Positions 6,857 through 17,089 of a DNA stretch of 49,103 bases are shown one piece after another. The translations under genes and the position numbers were made by a program. The notes under the pieces were generated by a model, which was not told the origin of the DNA, did no database searches, and saw nothing but the letters and a program-made list of their open reading frames with translations. Origin of the DNA: Candidatus Thiodiazotropha sp. (ex Epidulcina cf. delphinae) (GTDB lineage: Bacteria > Pseudomonadota > Gammaproteobacteria > Chromatiales > Chromatiaceae); assembly GCA_025656455.1 (NCBI GenBank), contig JAHXHS010000039.1, positions 1 through 49,103 of the forward strand. Direction: 5' to 3'. Numbering within the stretch: position 1 is the first letter of the stretch; every line of letters begins with the position of its first letter.

Positions 6857-9800
6857 TGCTTACTTTCCGCCAGGACCTCGTTGATGTTTTCCAATAACTC
6901 CGACTCCTGATAGGGCTTGCCCAGGCAACGCTTGACACCCAGGTCCATGGCCCGTTGGCGGTGTTTATCGCCCACTCGTGAGGAGATCATGATGATCGGC
7001 AATCCATAGTATTCGACCGAATTGTTGATGTGGCGCGCCAACTCGAATCCGTCCATGCGCGGCATTTCGATATCCAGCAACATGACATCCGGCACCTGCT
7101 CTTGCAGCAGCGTCACGGCTTCGACGCCGTCCTTTGCCGTCACCACATCCATGTCGTGGCGCTCCAGCAGGCGGCTGGTGACCTTGCGCACTGTGATCGA
7201 GTCGTCCACGACCATCACACGCAGACGATCCTCGAGACGTTTTTGCGGCGCCTCGTCAAAAACAGGCGCCGGCATGGCATGGGTGGCATCCATGCGCACC
7301 AGCGAGGCGAGATCGAGGATCAATGCGACCCGGCCGTCCGCAAGGATTGTGCCGCCGGTTATCCAACGTACGCTACCGACCTGTTTGCCGAGAGATTTGA
7401 CCACCACCTGGCGGCTGCCCAACAACTCATCCACCTGTAATGCGGCCTGGTGCTCGCCGGTCTGCAGCAACAGCAGGGGATACCAACGCGTGGCTTCGTG
7501 GATTTCATGCAGCCCGGTGCCCATCATGCGGCCCAGATAATCGACCTTGTAGCGCTTTCCACCATAGTCGAAGCCACCCTCTTGCCCGCTGTAACAGGCC
7601 TGAAGCGCCTGGCGACGGATCCTGACCACGCCACTGATGCTGCCATGAGGGATGGCATAGATCTCTTCGCCCACTCGCACCAGCAGGGCGTCGGTGATCG
7701 CCAATGTCAGCGGCAGGCGAATGATGAAACTGGTGCCGCGTCCCGGATGGGAATCGATCTCCAGTGAACCACCCAACTGCTTGACTTCGCTGGTCACCAC
7801 ATCCAAACCGACCCCGCGTCCGGAGATCTGAGTGACCTCCTTGGCGGTGCTGAATCCCGGCAACAATACACACTGGATCAGGTCATCGTCACTGATCTCC
7901 ACAGCCGCGTCGATCATGCCCTGATCCAAGGCGCGCTTACGGATCGCCTCGATATCCAGGCCTTTGCCGTCATCGGATAGGGTGATGAGAACGTCCGTGG
8001 CTTCGCGATCGACATACAGGGAGATTCGGCCGGTCTCCTTTTTGCCTGTCGAGAGGCGATCCTGGGGAAACTCGATACCGTGGGAAACGGAGTTACGCAG
8101 CAGATGTTCGAGCACCGGCACCATCCGGTTGAGGATACTGCGATCGAGTTCGCCCTCGATACCGAAACACTCCAGATTGGCCTTCTTGTTCAACTGGCCG
8201 GCGGTCTGTCTGACCAGTCTCTGCATCCTCGGCACCAACTGCGCAAAGGGAACCATCCGGGTGCGCAACAGGCCATCCTGCAGATCAGTGGAGATACGCG
8301 ACTGTTGCAAAAGCAGGGTGTCGGTCTCCCGCTGCAGATCTCTCAAGGCCTCGTTGATGTTGCCCAGGTCATTGACCGTCTCGACCAGGGCGCGGGAGAG
8401 CTGCTGCATGGTGGAGAAACGATCCAATTCAAGAGGATCGAATTCCGCCCTCTCCCGATCATCCTTTTCGTGTTCACGCTCCCAACGGTAGATGATCTGC
8501 GCTTCGGTCTCTATCTCAAGATTACGCAACTGGATAAACAGGCGAGAGACGGTCTGTTCCAGTTCCGAGAGATTGAACCCGAGCACACTGTTCTGCTGTT
8601 CCAGACGGGAGCGATAGATACTCACCTCGCCGGCATGGTTGACCAGCCGGTCCATCAGATCCGCATTGACCCGCACCTGCTCCTTATTGGGCTTGAAGCT
8701 TGCCTTGTCCTCATCCTTCTCGGGATTGAGGAGTTTTGCAATCTCATCGTTGAAGGGCAGGACCTTGGCTGACGGCGGCGCCTCGTTCACCTCCTCGACG
8801 GGCTCGCTATCGGGTTCCTGCACTGTTTGGATAGTCTCCACCAGTTCGGAATGTGGGGGCGTGAGATCGCCTCCGAGCAGATTGTGCAGTTGCTCCACTT
8901 GGGTATCCGACGCGGGCACCTTGCCGGTTTTGGCAATGGTGTCGATCTGGAAGGCCAAATGGTCCATCGCGTACCTTGCCGCATCAGTAACCGTGACGAT
9001 CGGGTCAATCTCCTCTTCCGCGACCGCCGTCATCAGCGATTCGATGGCGTGGCTGAGATCGCCCACCGGCATGATGCCGGCAAGCCGGGCGCTCCCCTTC
9101 AGGGTATGCAGGTTGCGCTGGACGCCTTCAATCGACGAATGATCCTCGAGATCTTCAAGCCAATGCTGAAAATTGTTCTCGATCTGCTCGATGAACTCCT
9201 TGGCCTCTTCGATGAAGACCTGCACCAGCTCCTCGTCCTCGCCCACATCCAGCAGCACCTCATCGTGCAGCAGTATGAAGGAGTCATCGCCCTGTTCCAA
9301 GGCGTCGTCGGCAATATCTTCGATATCAAAACGCTCAACGGGAATCACGGGTTCATCGCTGTCCGGCTCAAGCCCACTCTCCTCTGCTGTCTCGTCGATC
9401 GCCTCTTCCGCGACCGTCTCGGAAGCCTCATCAAGCTCCTCCTGCAAATCGGGGTCGATGAGATCTTCCCGCTCCTGTTCCTGGGAAGCGGAGCGGTCGA
9501 TGATCGATTGTATCTCTTCGATCAAGGCATCCGCCCGGTGCACCTTACCGGTAGCGTCGGTATCCTCTGTCTGGGTGGCCAGAAGATCGAGGGTCAGGCG
9601 GGAGATATTCAACACCTTTTCGTCTGCCGCGACCTGGCCTCTGATCACACCGTTCAACAGCGACTCCATGGCATGGCTCAAATCGCCAACCGGCTCGATA
9701 CCGGCCAAACGCGAACTACCCTTGATGGTGTGTAGCGCCCGTTGCATGCCGTCCAAGGCATGATGGTCCGACGGGTTGTCGCTCCATTGCCGAAAACTCT

Positions 9801-12800
9801 CTTCCAGGGATTCAAGTAATTCCCGCGACTCCTCGACAAATATCTCAACCAGTTCACGGTCTTCACTCACTTCGAAGCGTTCGCCCTCATGAGGAAAGCT
9901 CAACGGCTCTTCATAGTAGGAGTCGATATGCAAGGTAGAGGTCTCATCTCCCTCGGTGACCGCCTCTGCCGTTTGCGGCTCCTGTTGCGGCTCTTCGGAC
10001 GGAGGCTCCTCAGTCTTGTCCGGCATCTCAGCCTCTTCCGCCGGGGGGGGTGTAGGATTCTCCAGATCGGACAGCAGCAGGCTTGATTGACGCACCTTCC
10101 CGGTGGTCGCGGCATCCTCGATCTGGGTCGCTAGCATATCCAACGCCTGCCGGGCCAAATTGCGGATCGGCGGTTCAGGAGCGATCTTTTCACCCAGAAC
10201 CCGGTCGAACAAACTCTCCAGGCCGTGGCTCAGATCGCCGATGGGATCGATACCCGCCAATCTGGAGCTTCCCTTGAGGGTGTGCAGGGAGCGCTTGATC
10301 TCGTCGATGACGGCGATATCCTCGGGGGATTCCCGCCATCTGTGGTAGTTCTGTTCGAGGAGATCGAGCAGTTCCCGTCCCTCTTCGATAAAGATCTCCA
10401 CCAACTCCGCATCTTCGCCTACCTCGAACAGCGCCTCGTCCCGCAAGTCACTGACCACTTCCCCTGAGTAATCGGTTTGATCCCGTTGCTCGCTTGGCTG
10501 ATCGGTCGGTTCGATCTGCTCTGAGACGGCTTCAAGGGTTACCTCAATCGAATCGTCAGGGTAGGGAGTTTCCTCCGTCTCATCCATGACGAACTCGAAT
10601 ACCGCCTCCTCGGCATCGGCAGCCGGGATCTCCTCAAGCGGTTCGAGGTCCGGCTCCTGCTCGGTCGGCTCTTCCTCTCCATCGAACACAGACAGCTCCG
10701 CCGGTTCGGATGGTTGCGAATCCGCCTCGGGAGATACCACTTCATCGACCTGCAACTGCTCCAAGGCTTGGCCCAGGCGGGAGAGATAGGTGTCGATATG
10801 GGGTTCGGGCAACGACTCCTCGGGCAACCAACTGAGCAACTTGCGAATGTATCCGACACTGCCGTCCAGTAGCTCTATGACCGGTGCGTCGGCACTCAGA
10901 TGACGCTCAAACAATACCCTGGCGTAGTCTTCCATGGCTTCGCTGAGCATGGCGATCGGAGTGATGCCCGCCATGTGCGAACTACCGTGCAGCGTATGAC
11001 AGGCGCGCACAACCTCTTCCGGCACCAGCATGGCGGGATCTGCGTTCGCCGCCAGTTGGAGGAACTGTTCTATCTCCTGCAGGTGATCCTCCGACTCTTC
11101 GGCAAAGACCTCCAGAAGCTCGGTATCGACTTCGATCTGCAGATCGGAGTCGGTGTACTCTTCCAGCAGACTATCATCGATCTCGTCATCGAGGCTGAAT
11201 TCGTCGATCGACTGCGCTGTTTCCGTCTCCCGGGGCTCTGTGTCTATGGAGAGATCCGATTCCGGTTCCAGCTCCAGTTCTAATTCTAGTTCTAGTTCCG
11301 GTTCCGACGCTGAGGATTCGGCTACCGCCTCGCCGGCCTCCAGCTGCTGCTCTTGCTCAACCGCTTCCTCTTCGAGCTGCACCGGCTCGATCTCAGCGAC
11401 TGGGGCGACACTCGGCATCGGTTTACCGTCCGCCAGGGCATACGCCTGGTGCTGCAAGAACTCGATATCGATATTGGGATACTCGCCCCGCTCCTGACAG
11501 TCGATCAATTCCGGCAATGCCTCGACCATCCGGTTCAGCAACGCCATCATCTCGGGACTGACCTTGATGGTCTCGTCCATCAACCGGTTAAGCATGTTCT
11601 CAACCGACCAGGCAAGCTCGCCGATCACCTTGGCGCCAACCAGCCGGCCGCTGCCTTTCAAGGTGTGGAATGAACGCCGAAAAGTAATCAACGCATCCCC
11701 GTCGCCCTGATTGTGCTGCCATTTGGGCAGATACTCCTGAATGGTCTCCAGCTCTTCGCGGGCCTCTTCGATGAAGATCTCCAGGATCTCGGGATCGATA
11801 TCCTCCAACATCGGTTTGTCGGCGGAGGCGATTTCCGCTTCGGGCTCCGGCTCCTTTTCCCCAGCGGCGGGGAACAACTCCGAGACCTCTCCGGAGAGGA
11901 TATCGACTTCCGGTTGTGGCGGTTCGATCTGCAGGCTGCTGGCGCCCAGCTCCAGATCCGAAATATCCTCCTCCTCCAGTTCGTAGCCTTCGGCATGGTC
12001 GGCGCTTTCCGCCAGATCGATATTCTCCGTGGGTTCGGTATATTCGGAGATCTCCACGCCGCCTTCGCTCACCAGGTCATTCAAGGATGCCTGGGCGATC
12101 GCCAGAATCTCACGCCGGTCGCCGGCCCCATCCACCAGGGTCTCGAGATAGTACTCGATACTGCTGACCACATCCGCAAGGGAGTTGAGTTGCTGGCGCT
12201 GGGGTTGTAAGCCGGAGTCGATGAGGCTGGACTGAATAAATTCCCCAGTCTGTGACATGAGTTGCGCCGCTTCGCGCAGGTTGAGCATATTCAATGCTCC
12301 CTCGACCCGTTTGAAACCCTGATGCACACTACTCAATACCGAGCTATCGTCCGTCGACTCGGTAAAACTGATAATCGCCTCCTTGGCCCTGGCGATCTCC
12401 ACTTTCGCTTCGCGTACGGTCTGCTTGATCAGGTTCTGATATTCGCCTTCCGGCATATCCAGCCCCAGATCGCCCTCATCCTTACCCTCATCGACGCCGG
12501 GCTGGAAGGTATGCAGGGTGCTCAGCGATGACTCCACATAGAGAATGTCCCCGGCCATCTCCATCAGCTCGAACTCTTCGGGCAGCACCGCCTGTTCGAC
12601 AAAGGTCTTCACCTTGTCCGCCTGACGATTGAGTCTCGAACGCAAGGCCCCTTGACCGATCATCCCCAAGGTGTCGGCCAGTTTGCGAATCGGCGCCTCG
12701 AGGTGGCCCAGCATCTCCATGTCGGTCCGCTCGTCGCGCATGAAGAGATCGAGAATATCCTTGATACGGGTCAGTTCGCTGCTGACCGCATCCTTGATCG

Positions 12801-13734
12801 ATTCCGCCAACTCAGCGTTGGAACCCGTCAGGCCCAATCTGCCCTCGGTCAGTTGCGCCTCGCTCGGCATCACTGCATCCAAGTTGTAGGCTGCCTTGAC
12901 CTCGTTGATCAGAGGATCTTCCGATTGCGCACGGGCGATGTAGTAGAGCAGGTTTTTCAACAACGCCGAGGGTGGGTTGGCCACCAATGCCTGCTCACCG
13001 TCGTCAATGATCAATTTCATCTTGCGATCGAGACGGCTGAACAACTGCTTGACGGCTATGCCCGGTGCAATAGCGCCCTCTATCAACCCACGCATCAGGC
13101 CTTCCGCAACCCAGAACAGATGGTGAACGGTCTCCGTACCCGCATGCTGATGGAGGGTGGCGAAAACGTCCCGCAGCAAGGGCCATCCATGCACGGTATC
13201 GCGCTTGCGATACCAACTGAGGAGTCCTAGATGAAACTTCTGTCTGACTCGCTTGACCAATAGGGGCAGTTCGATATTGGCAGCGGCATCGGTCCGGTCG
13301 GTGTCGATCTCGGGTTTGAACAGGGCGGCTTCCGACAGCAACGGAGCGTCCCGCACGGCGCGCAGATCGTTCAGTAAGGGGAGAATGATCAGCGGGATGT
13401 CGGCATCCCCACCCTGCAGCTTTTCCAGATAGTCCGGTAGCTGAATGAGGGCCAGCATGAGGGCCTCGGCGGCATCCTCCTCCTGTCTTACCGATCCGCT
13501 CCCCATGTCGCGAACCACCAGCTCCATCTCTTCCGCGAGCATGCTGGGGCCATAAACCTGGACCATCTGCAGCACCCGGGCGATCTGGTGCAGGTGATCG
13601 CCGCAACTGGCGAGCGAAGCGCCATCGCCGGGAGATTCCACGTGGGCTTCCAGGGCTTGCCGGGCATGGCGAATGGAGACATCCAACTCATCCTTTACCC
13701 AATTCAGGGCGCCAAAATCTTGTGCATTACTCAT
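6853..13734 (-). CDS. chpA: Chemosensory pili hybrid histidine kinase ChpA
   Basis: 2293 residues, a CheA-type kinase of the type IV pilus chemosensory system. The first ~600 residues are helical and FimL-like, without a usable Hpt histidine. Five Hpt motifs follow: HTLKGSGRLVGA (His near 690), CHTLHGSSHMAG (~912), LHTLKGSSRLAG (~1151), LHTIKGSSRLAG (~1335) and LHTLKGSARLAG (~1544), separated by acidic low-complexity linkers (ELELELELE near 820). Dimerisation and HATPase regions carry EHLLRNSVSHGIE (N-box, ~1880), LSDDGKGLD and GRGVGLDVV. A CheW-like domain (~1990-2150) and a receiver domain (VVDDS..., phospho-Asp in LLDIEMPRMDG, ~2221) end the protein. P. aeruginosa ChpA has a similar multi-Hpt layout. 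It is the first of two overlapping genes with chpC. Confidence 0.95.
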   Translation of the reverse strand: MSNAQDFGALNWVKDELDVSIRHARQALEAHVESPGDGASLASCGDHLHQIARVLQMVQVYGPSMLAEEMELVVRDMGSGSVRQEEDAAEALMLALIQLPDYLEKLQGGDADIPLIILPLLNDLRAVRDAPLLSEAALFKPEIDTDRTDAAANIELPLLVKRVRQKFHLGLLSWYRKRDTVHGWPLLRDVFATLHQHAGTETVHHLFWVAEGLMRGLIEGAIAPGIAVKQLFSRLDRKMKLIIDDGEQALVANPPSALLKNLLYYIARAQSEDPLINEVKAAYNLDAVMPSEAQLTEGRLGLTGSNAELAESIKDAVSSELTRIKDILDLFMRDERTDMEMLGHLEAPIRKLADTLGMIGQGALRSRLNRQADKVKTFVEQAVLPEEFELMEMAGDILYVESSLSTLHTFQPGVDEGKDEGDLGLDMPEGEYQNLIKQTVREAKVEIARAKEAIISFTESTDDSSVLSSVHQGFKRVEGALNMLNLREAAQLMSQTGEFIQSSLIDSGLQPQRQQLNSLADVVSSIEYYLETLVDGAGDRREILAIAQASLNDLVSEGGVEISEYTEPTENIDLAESADHAEGYELEEEDISDLELGASSLQIEPPQPEVDILSGEVSELFPAAGEKEPEPEAEIASADKPMLEDIDPEILEIFIEEAREELETIQEYLPKWQHNQGDGDALITFRRSFHTLKGSGRLVGAKVIGELAWSVENMLNRLMDETIKVSPEMMALLNRMVEALPELIDCQERGEYPNIDIEFLQHQAYALADGKPMPSVAPVAEIEPVQLEEEAVEQEQQLEAGEAVAESSASEPELELELELELEPESDLSIDTEPRETETAQSIDEFSLDDEIDDSLLEEYTDSDLQIEVDTELLEVFAEESEDHLQEIEQFLQLAANADPAMLVPEEVVRACHTLHGSSHMAGITPIAMLSEAMEDYARVLFERHLSADAPVIELLDGSVGYIRKLLSWLPEESLPEPHIDTYLSRLGQALEQLQVDEVVSPEADSQPSEPAELSVFDGEEEPTEQEPDLEPLEEIPAADAEEAVFEFVMDETEETPYPDDSIEVTLEAVSEQIEPTDQPSEQRDQTDYSGEVVSDLRDEALFEVGEDAELVEIFIEEGRELLDLLEQNYHRWRESPEDIAVIDEIKRSLHTLKGSSRLAGIDPIGDLSHGLESLFDRVLGEKIAPEPPIRNLARQALDMLATQIEDAATTGKVRQSSLLLSDLENPTPPPAEEAEMPDKTEEPPSEEPQQEPQTAEAVTEGDETSTLHIDSYYEEPLSFPHEGERFEVSEDRELVEIFVEESRELLESLEESFRQWSDNPSDHHALDGMQRALHTIKGSSRLAGIEPVGDLSHAMESLLNGVIRGQVAADEKVLNISRLTLDLLATQTEDTDATGKVHRADALIEEIQSIIDRSASQEQEREDLIDPDLQEELDEASETVAEEAIDETAEESGLEPDSDEPVIPVERFDIEDIADDALEQGDDSFILLHDEVLLDVGEDEELVQVFIEEAKEFIEQIENNFQHWLEDLEDHSSIEGVQRNLHTLKGSARLAGIMPVGDLSHAIESLMTAVAEEEIDPIVTVTDAARYAMDHLAFQIDTIAKTGKVPASDTQVEQLHNLLGGDLTPPHSELVETIQTVQEPDSEPVEEVNEAPPSAKVLPFNDEIAKLLNPEKDEDKASFKPNKEQVRVNADLMDRLVNHAGEVSIYRSRLEQQNSVLGFNLSELEQTVSRLFIQLRNLEIETEAQIIYRWEREHEKDDRERAEFDPLELDRFSTMQQLSRALVETVNDLGNINEALRDLQRETDTLLLQQSRISTDLQDGLLRTRMVPFAQLVPRMQRLVRQTAGQLNKKANLECFGIEGELDRSILNRMVPVLEHLLRNSVSHGIEFPQDRLSTGKKETGRISLYVDREATDVLITLSDDGKGLDIEAIRKRALDQGMIDAAVEISDDDLIQCVLLPGFSTAKEVTQISGRGVGLDVVTSEVKQLGGSLEIDSHPGRGTSFIIRLPLTLAITDALLVRVGEEIYAIPHGSISGVVRIRRQALQACYSGQEGGFDYGGKRYKVDYLGRMMGTGLHEIHEATRWYPLLLLQTGEHQAALQVDELLGSRQVVVKSLGKQVGSVRWITGGTILADGRVALILDLASLVRMDATHAMPAPVFDEAPQKRLEDRLRVMVVDDSITVRKVTSRLLERHDMDVVTAKDGVEAVTLLQEQVPDVMLLDIEMPRMDGFELARHINNSVEYYGLPIIMISSRVGDKHRQRAMDLGVKRCLGKPYQESELLENINEVLAESKQ

Positions 13735-13799
13735 AAGAGGCGCACTCCCGTCAGGGCAGAGGAGGAGATATCCATGGCCATTTGCGTCCGCTCACTCAT
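13731..13799 (-). other. Possible 22-codon leader ORF before chpA
   Basis: On the minus strand an ATG at 13799 opens MSERTQMAMDISSSALTGVR and ends with TGA overlapping the chpA ATG (ATGA). A GGAG lies about 10 nt upstream. The exact overlap suggests translational coupling, but with so few codons this could be chance. No homologue is recognised. Confidence 0.25.
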
Positions 13800-13818
13800 C
13801 AAGTGAAGGTCTCCGTTA

Positions 13819-15858
13819 TCAGGACGGCAGGCGGAAACCGGCAACCGATTTCTGCAATTGATCGGAGAGATCCGCCAGCATACCGATGGAGTTCGCGGTC
13901 TGGTGCGTACCCTCCGATGTCTGGGTGGTAATCTCTTGAATGACGCTCATGGTGTCCTTGACATTCACTGCCTGACTGGACTGCCCCTGAGCCGACTGGG
14001 CAATCTTGCCGGTGAGATCGGCGATGTATTGAGAGACGCTTTCGATCTCTTTCAGGGCCTCGCCGGCATCCTCCGCCAGGGTTGCCCCCTTTACCACTCC
14101 CGAGGTGCTCGCCTCCATGGAGGTAACCGCTTCGTTGGTATCGGCCTGAATGGTCTTTACCAGCGCCTCGATCTGCTTGGTGGCGTTGATGGAGCGTTCA
14201 GCCAGACGTTGCACCTCGTCGGCCACCACCGCGAAGCCGCGACCCGCTTCACCGGCCATGGCCGCCTGCATGGCGGCGTTCAAGGCGAGGATATTGGTCT
14301 GGTCCGCGATATCGTCGATCAACTCCACGATATCGCCGATCTCCTGGGAACTCTCGCCCAGGCGTTTGATGCGTTTCGAGGTCTCCTGGATCTGCTCGCG
14401 GATGTTATCCATGCCATAAATGGTGTTGCGTACCGTTTCAGCACCGGTGCCGGCGATCTCCACGGAACGCTTGGCGACTTCCGCGGACTCGGTGGCGTCC
14501 TGGGACATCTGATCGATCGCCTGGGTCATGTCCTTGATCGAGCCGTTGGCCTGGGTGATCTGCTCCGCCTGGTGCTCACTGGCCTCAGCGAGATGCATGG
14601 CGGTGGCGCGACTCTCCTGGGTGGCGCCGGAGACCTGCTCGGAGGTCGTGTTGATGGTGGTAACCAGTTCACGCAGCGCCTCGATGGCGTAGTTGATCGA
14701 ATCCGCAATGGCGCCGGTAATGTCTTCGGTCACACTGGCGGTTACGGTAAGATCGCCGTCCGCCAAGTCGCCCATCTCGTCAAGCAGCTGCAGAATGGCC
14801 TTCTGGTTGCTTTCGTTCTGTTGTTTACTCGCCAGCTCACGGCGCTGGGCATCCAGTACCAACTGTACCCCCAACAGCATCAGAAACAGGGCCGCACCGG
14901 CGCCGAACACGGCAATCATCCCTGGGCCCGCCTTGATGCCGAGCAGCGAGAAACGGCCGGGGGACTCGCCGTAAACGGTGATCAACTCTTCTGCCGCGCT
15001 ACTGGTATTATCAGAGTCCGTATTGACCACTGAAGCGGCCTCAAGTGCCGGAAGGACATCGGGAATATTCTGGATGATTTCCGCCGCGTTATCCTGAATG
15101 GTGGAGAACAGGGTGGCCACATCCGCGAGCCGTTGCCGGGCGATCTTATCGGCCACTTTCACCACACCCAGATCCTTGTCACCAGCCAACAAGCCCTCCA
15201 GAATGCGCCCGAAAAGATCGGCGTCACGGCTGAACTGGTCTATCGCGGCAGCCGTCTTCTGACCGCCGGCAAGGACCTGATTGACATTGGAGCTGATACG
15301 CTGAATCAACATCTCCTGTTCAGAGGCGATGTAGATCTGCCGCCTGGGGGCGTTGCTGTTGATCAGCACCTCCGCCAGCTCCTCGGACAGCTCCTGCAAC
15401 TGCGGCACGAAGTCGGAAATCACTGCCGAGAACTCTTCGATGGCGAGGATACTCTCCTTGGCATTGAGGATTTCGTCAATGTCCCCCCGTAACTCGAGCC
15501 ACTTGCTCTCCAGATTCCTCACCGCGGGCATCGCATCTGACGGAGAGGCCGGCAGATCCTGATTCTTGGAGCCGTTCTTCAATTCCCACATAATGCTTTC
15601 ATAGCGGTCGCGACTTTGACGCAAGGGTGTGAAGGACCGCAACTCGCCGCGGGCGGCGGAAATCGCATATTTGGCGATCCGCTGGGCCAAGACCTGTTGT
15701 TCGGCGGCACGGATGAGGTACTGCTCGTCATAGGACTCCCGTTGGGTGGTATGCAAGAAGGTCACGAGTGCCAGGATAAGACTCACCAACACCAACACAG
15801 CCAATGTGGTGATGACCTTATTTGAGGGCAATGTACTGCCCACGCGTTTGCCTTTCAT
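13819..15858 (-). CDS. pilJ: Type IV pilus methyl-accepting chemoreceptor PilJ
   Basis: 679 residues. The first membrane helix is at about 14-36 (VITTLAVLVLVSLILALVTF) and the second at about 318-340. Between them is a long helical periplasmic region with two PilJ-type modules (EQQVLAQRIAKYA and EQEMLIQRISSNV). A HAMP-like segment (LLDEMGDLADGDLTV) leads to the signalling domain, whose tip reads DDIADQTNILALNAAMQAAM near residue 525, then GEAGRGFAVVADEVQRLAER. PilJ senses pilus-related signals and drives ChpA through PilI. It lies downstream of pilI with a 55-bp gap and directly upstream of chpA. No pilK methyltransferase gene intervenes, unlike in Pseudomonas. Confidence 0.95.
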   Translation of the reverse strand: MKGKRVGSTLPSNKVITTLAVLVLVSLILALVTFLHTTQRESYDEQYLIRAAEQQVLAQRIAKYAISAARGELRSFTPLRQSRDRYESIMWELKNGSKNQDLPASPSDAMPAVRNLESKWLELRGDIDEILNAKESILAIEEFSAVISDFVPQLQELSEELAEVLINSNAPRRQIYIASEQEMLIQRISSNVNQVLAGGQKTAAAIDQFSRDADLFGRILEGLLAGDKDLGVVKVADKIARQRLADVATLFSTIQDNAAEIIQNIPDVLPALEAASVVNTDSDNTSSAAEELITVYGESPGRFSLLGIKAGPGMIAVFGAGAALFLMLLGVQLVLDAQRRELASKQQNESNQKAILQLLDEMGDLADGDLTVTASVTEDITGAIADSINYAIEALRELVTTINTTSEQVSGATQESRATAMHLAEASEHQAEQITQANGSIKDMTQAIDQMSQDATESAEVAKRSVEIAGTGAETVRNTIYGMDNIREQIQETSKRIKRLGESSQEIGDIVELIDDIADQTNILALNAAMQAAMAGEAGRGFAVVADEVQRLAERSINATKQIEALVKTIQADTNEAVTSMEASTSGVVKGATLAEDAGEALKEIESVSQYIADLTGKIAQSAQGQSSQAVNVKDTMSVIQEITTQTSEGTHQTANSIGMLADLSDQLQKSVAGFRLPS

Positions 15859-15913
15859 TCTTCTTTCTCCCGAAAGCTTAAGCTCAAGTCCTTATCCAGT
15901 GTGCCCGATTGCA

Positions 15914-16483
15914 TCAGGTCGCGGCGATCTGAAAGGCCGTATCCTCCGCCAAGGCGGAGAGACTGAAAACCGGCCAGGTCATACCGTCCTGATCAAATTC
16001 AAACTGAACGTATTTAGAAAATATGTTGTTGCCTGACTGCGTCTCCCTTGCCGTCTCTTTGGCGAAGTGGCGCATGCCGACCATCTCTCCCACCAGAACA
16101 CCGGAGAGACTGCTGCCCATGGTGAATACCAGCACCCGGCTCCTGCGGCTGCGACGGGTCTTTCTACCGATGAGAAAGAGTTGCAGGTCGATGACCGGAA
16201 TCAGCGTGCCGCGCACGTTGGCCACCCCCAGCATCCAGGGTTTGGATCCAGGCACCAGCGTCAGCGAGGACGAATAGTTGAGAATCTCCTTGACGCCGCT
16301 CAGCGGTGCGACGAAACGGCTCTCGCCCACATAGAACATCACCCCTTCCCAGTAGCTCTGTATCAACGCCTGTTGCGGCAGGCCTTTCGCATGGCTCCTG
16401 CTGCGCTGTCCCAACTCCGCCAATAGCTGCACCACGGCCTGTGGTGACTCAAGCTCGGCAGACTCCATGGTATCGTTAGGCAT
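15914..16483 (-). CDS. pilI: CheW-like adaptor PilI
   Basis: 189 residues with a CheW-like domain from about residue 45: YWEGVMFYVGESRFVAPLSG, VKEILNYSSSLTLVPGSKPW, MLGVANVRGTLIPVIDL, then VLVFTMGSSLSGVLVGEMVG. The LGVANVRG and IPVIDL motifs are standard for PilI, which links PilJ to ChpA. The start overlaps the end of pilH by 8 bp, so translation is coupled. There is no truncation. Confidence 0.9.
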   Translation of the reverse strand: MPNDTMESAELESPQAVVQLLAELGQRSRSHAKGLPQQALIQSYWEGVMFYVGESRFVAPLSGVKEILNYSSSLTLVPGSKPWMLGVANVRGTLIPVIDLQLFLIGRKTRRSRRSRVLVFTMGSSLSGVLVGEMVGMRHFAKETARETQSGNNIFSKYVQFEFDQDGMTWPVFSLSALAEDTAFQIAAT

Positions 16484-16913
16484 TGAGCAATGACCTTATC
16501 TTACTGAGCAACTCGGCGGGAGCGACCGGCTTCACCAGGTACTCCGTGGCGCCCTGGCGCATACCCCAGTTGATATCCGTCTGCTGATCCTTGGTGGTCA
16601 CCATAATGACCGGGATCTTGGCTGTCGCCTGGTGATTTTTCAGTTGCCTTGTCGCCTGGAAGCCATTCAATACCGGCATCACCACATCCATCAAGATCAA
16701 ATCCGGCAGATGCTGCTTGGCGGTCTCGACGCCCTCTTGCCCATCCTTGGCGATAAGTATCTGATAGCCCTGTTTTTCCAGGATTTTCTTGAAGATATGG
16801 ACCTCTGTCGGTGAATCATCGACAACTAAGATCGTTCCCGTGGTCTCGCCGGGCGCAGGCATGCTGCTCTCGGCTGACTCCTCGCGGCCCTTGCGGAATA
16901 AGTTTTTGATCAT
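16476..16913 (-). CDS. pilH: Response regulator PilH
   Basis: 145 residues, a single receiver domain from about residue 26 with acidic pair D32-D33, phospho-acceptor D76 (LILMDVVMP), switch TVTTK-like MVTTKDQ and the conserved lysine in EYLVKPV. A 25-residue charged N-terminal extension (MIKNLFRKGREESAES) is longer than usual. PilH is one of two CheY-like outputs of the Pil-Chp pathway, thought to oppose PilG in controlling retraction and cAMP. It is between pilG and pilI and overlaps pilI. Confidence 0.85.
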   Translation of the reverse strand: MIKNLFRKGREESAESSMPAPGETTGTILVVDDSPTEVHIFKKILEKQGYQILIAKDGQEGVETAKQHLPDLILMDVVMPVLNGFQATRQLKNHQATAKIPVIMVTTKDQQTDINWGMRQGATEYLVKPVAPAELLSKIRSLLNA

Positions 16914-17089
16914 CGATTTTCTCTGCCCAGTGGTTTTCTGCCTTATCGGCTGATGTCAAAATGTCTTTAAAACCTTGTTTCCGATCCGGTCAATACACAG
17001 CGACCCAGGGATCCGCAAAGGAGCCCGCACACGGTGCCACAGCCCCACCCCGACCTCGCCTAGGTAGAGTAGAAGCAGGACGAAGCACA

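Noticed and set aside
8827..9735. A 302-codon plus-strand open frame opposite chpA
   Set aside because: The opposite strand encodes conserved Hpt domains. The plus reading is a shadow produced by codon bias.
13858..15033. A 391-codon plus-strand open frame opposite pilJ
   Set aside because: It is antisense to a clear chemoreceptor gene, rich in G, L and D as expected from a reverse reading, and matches no family.
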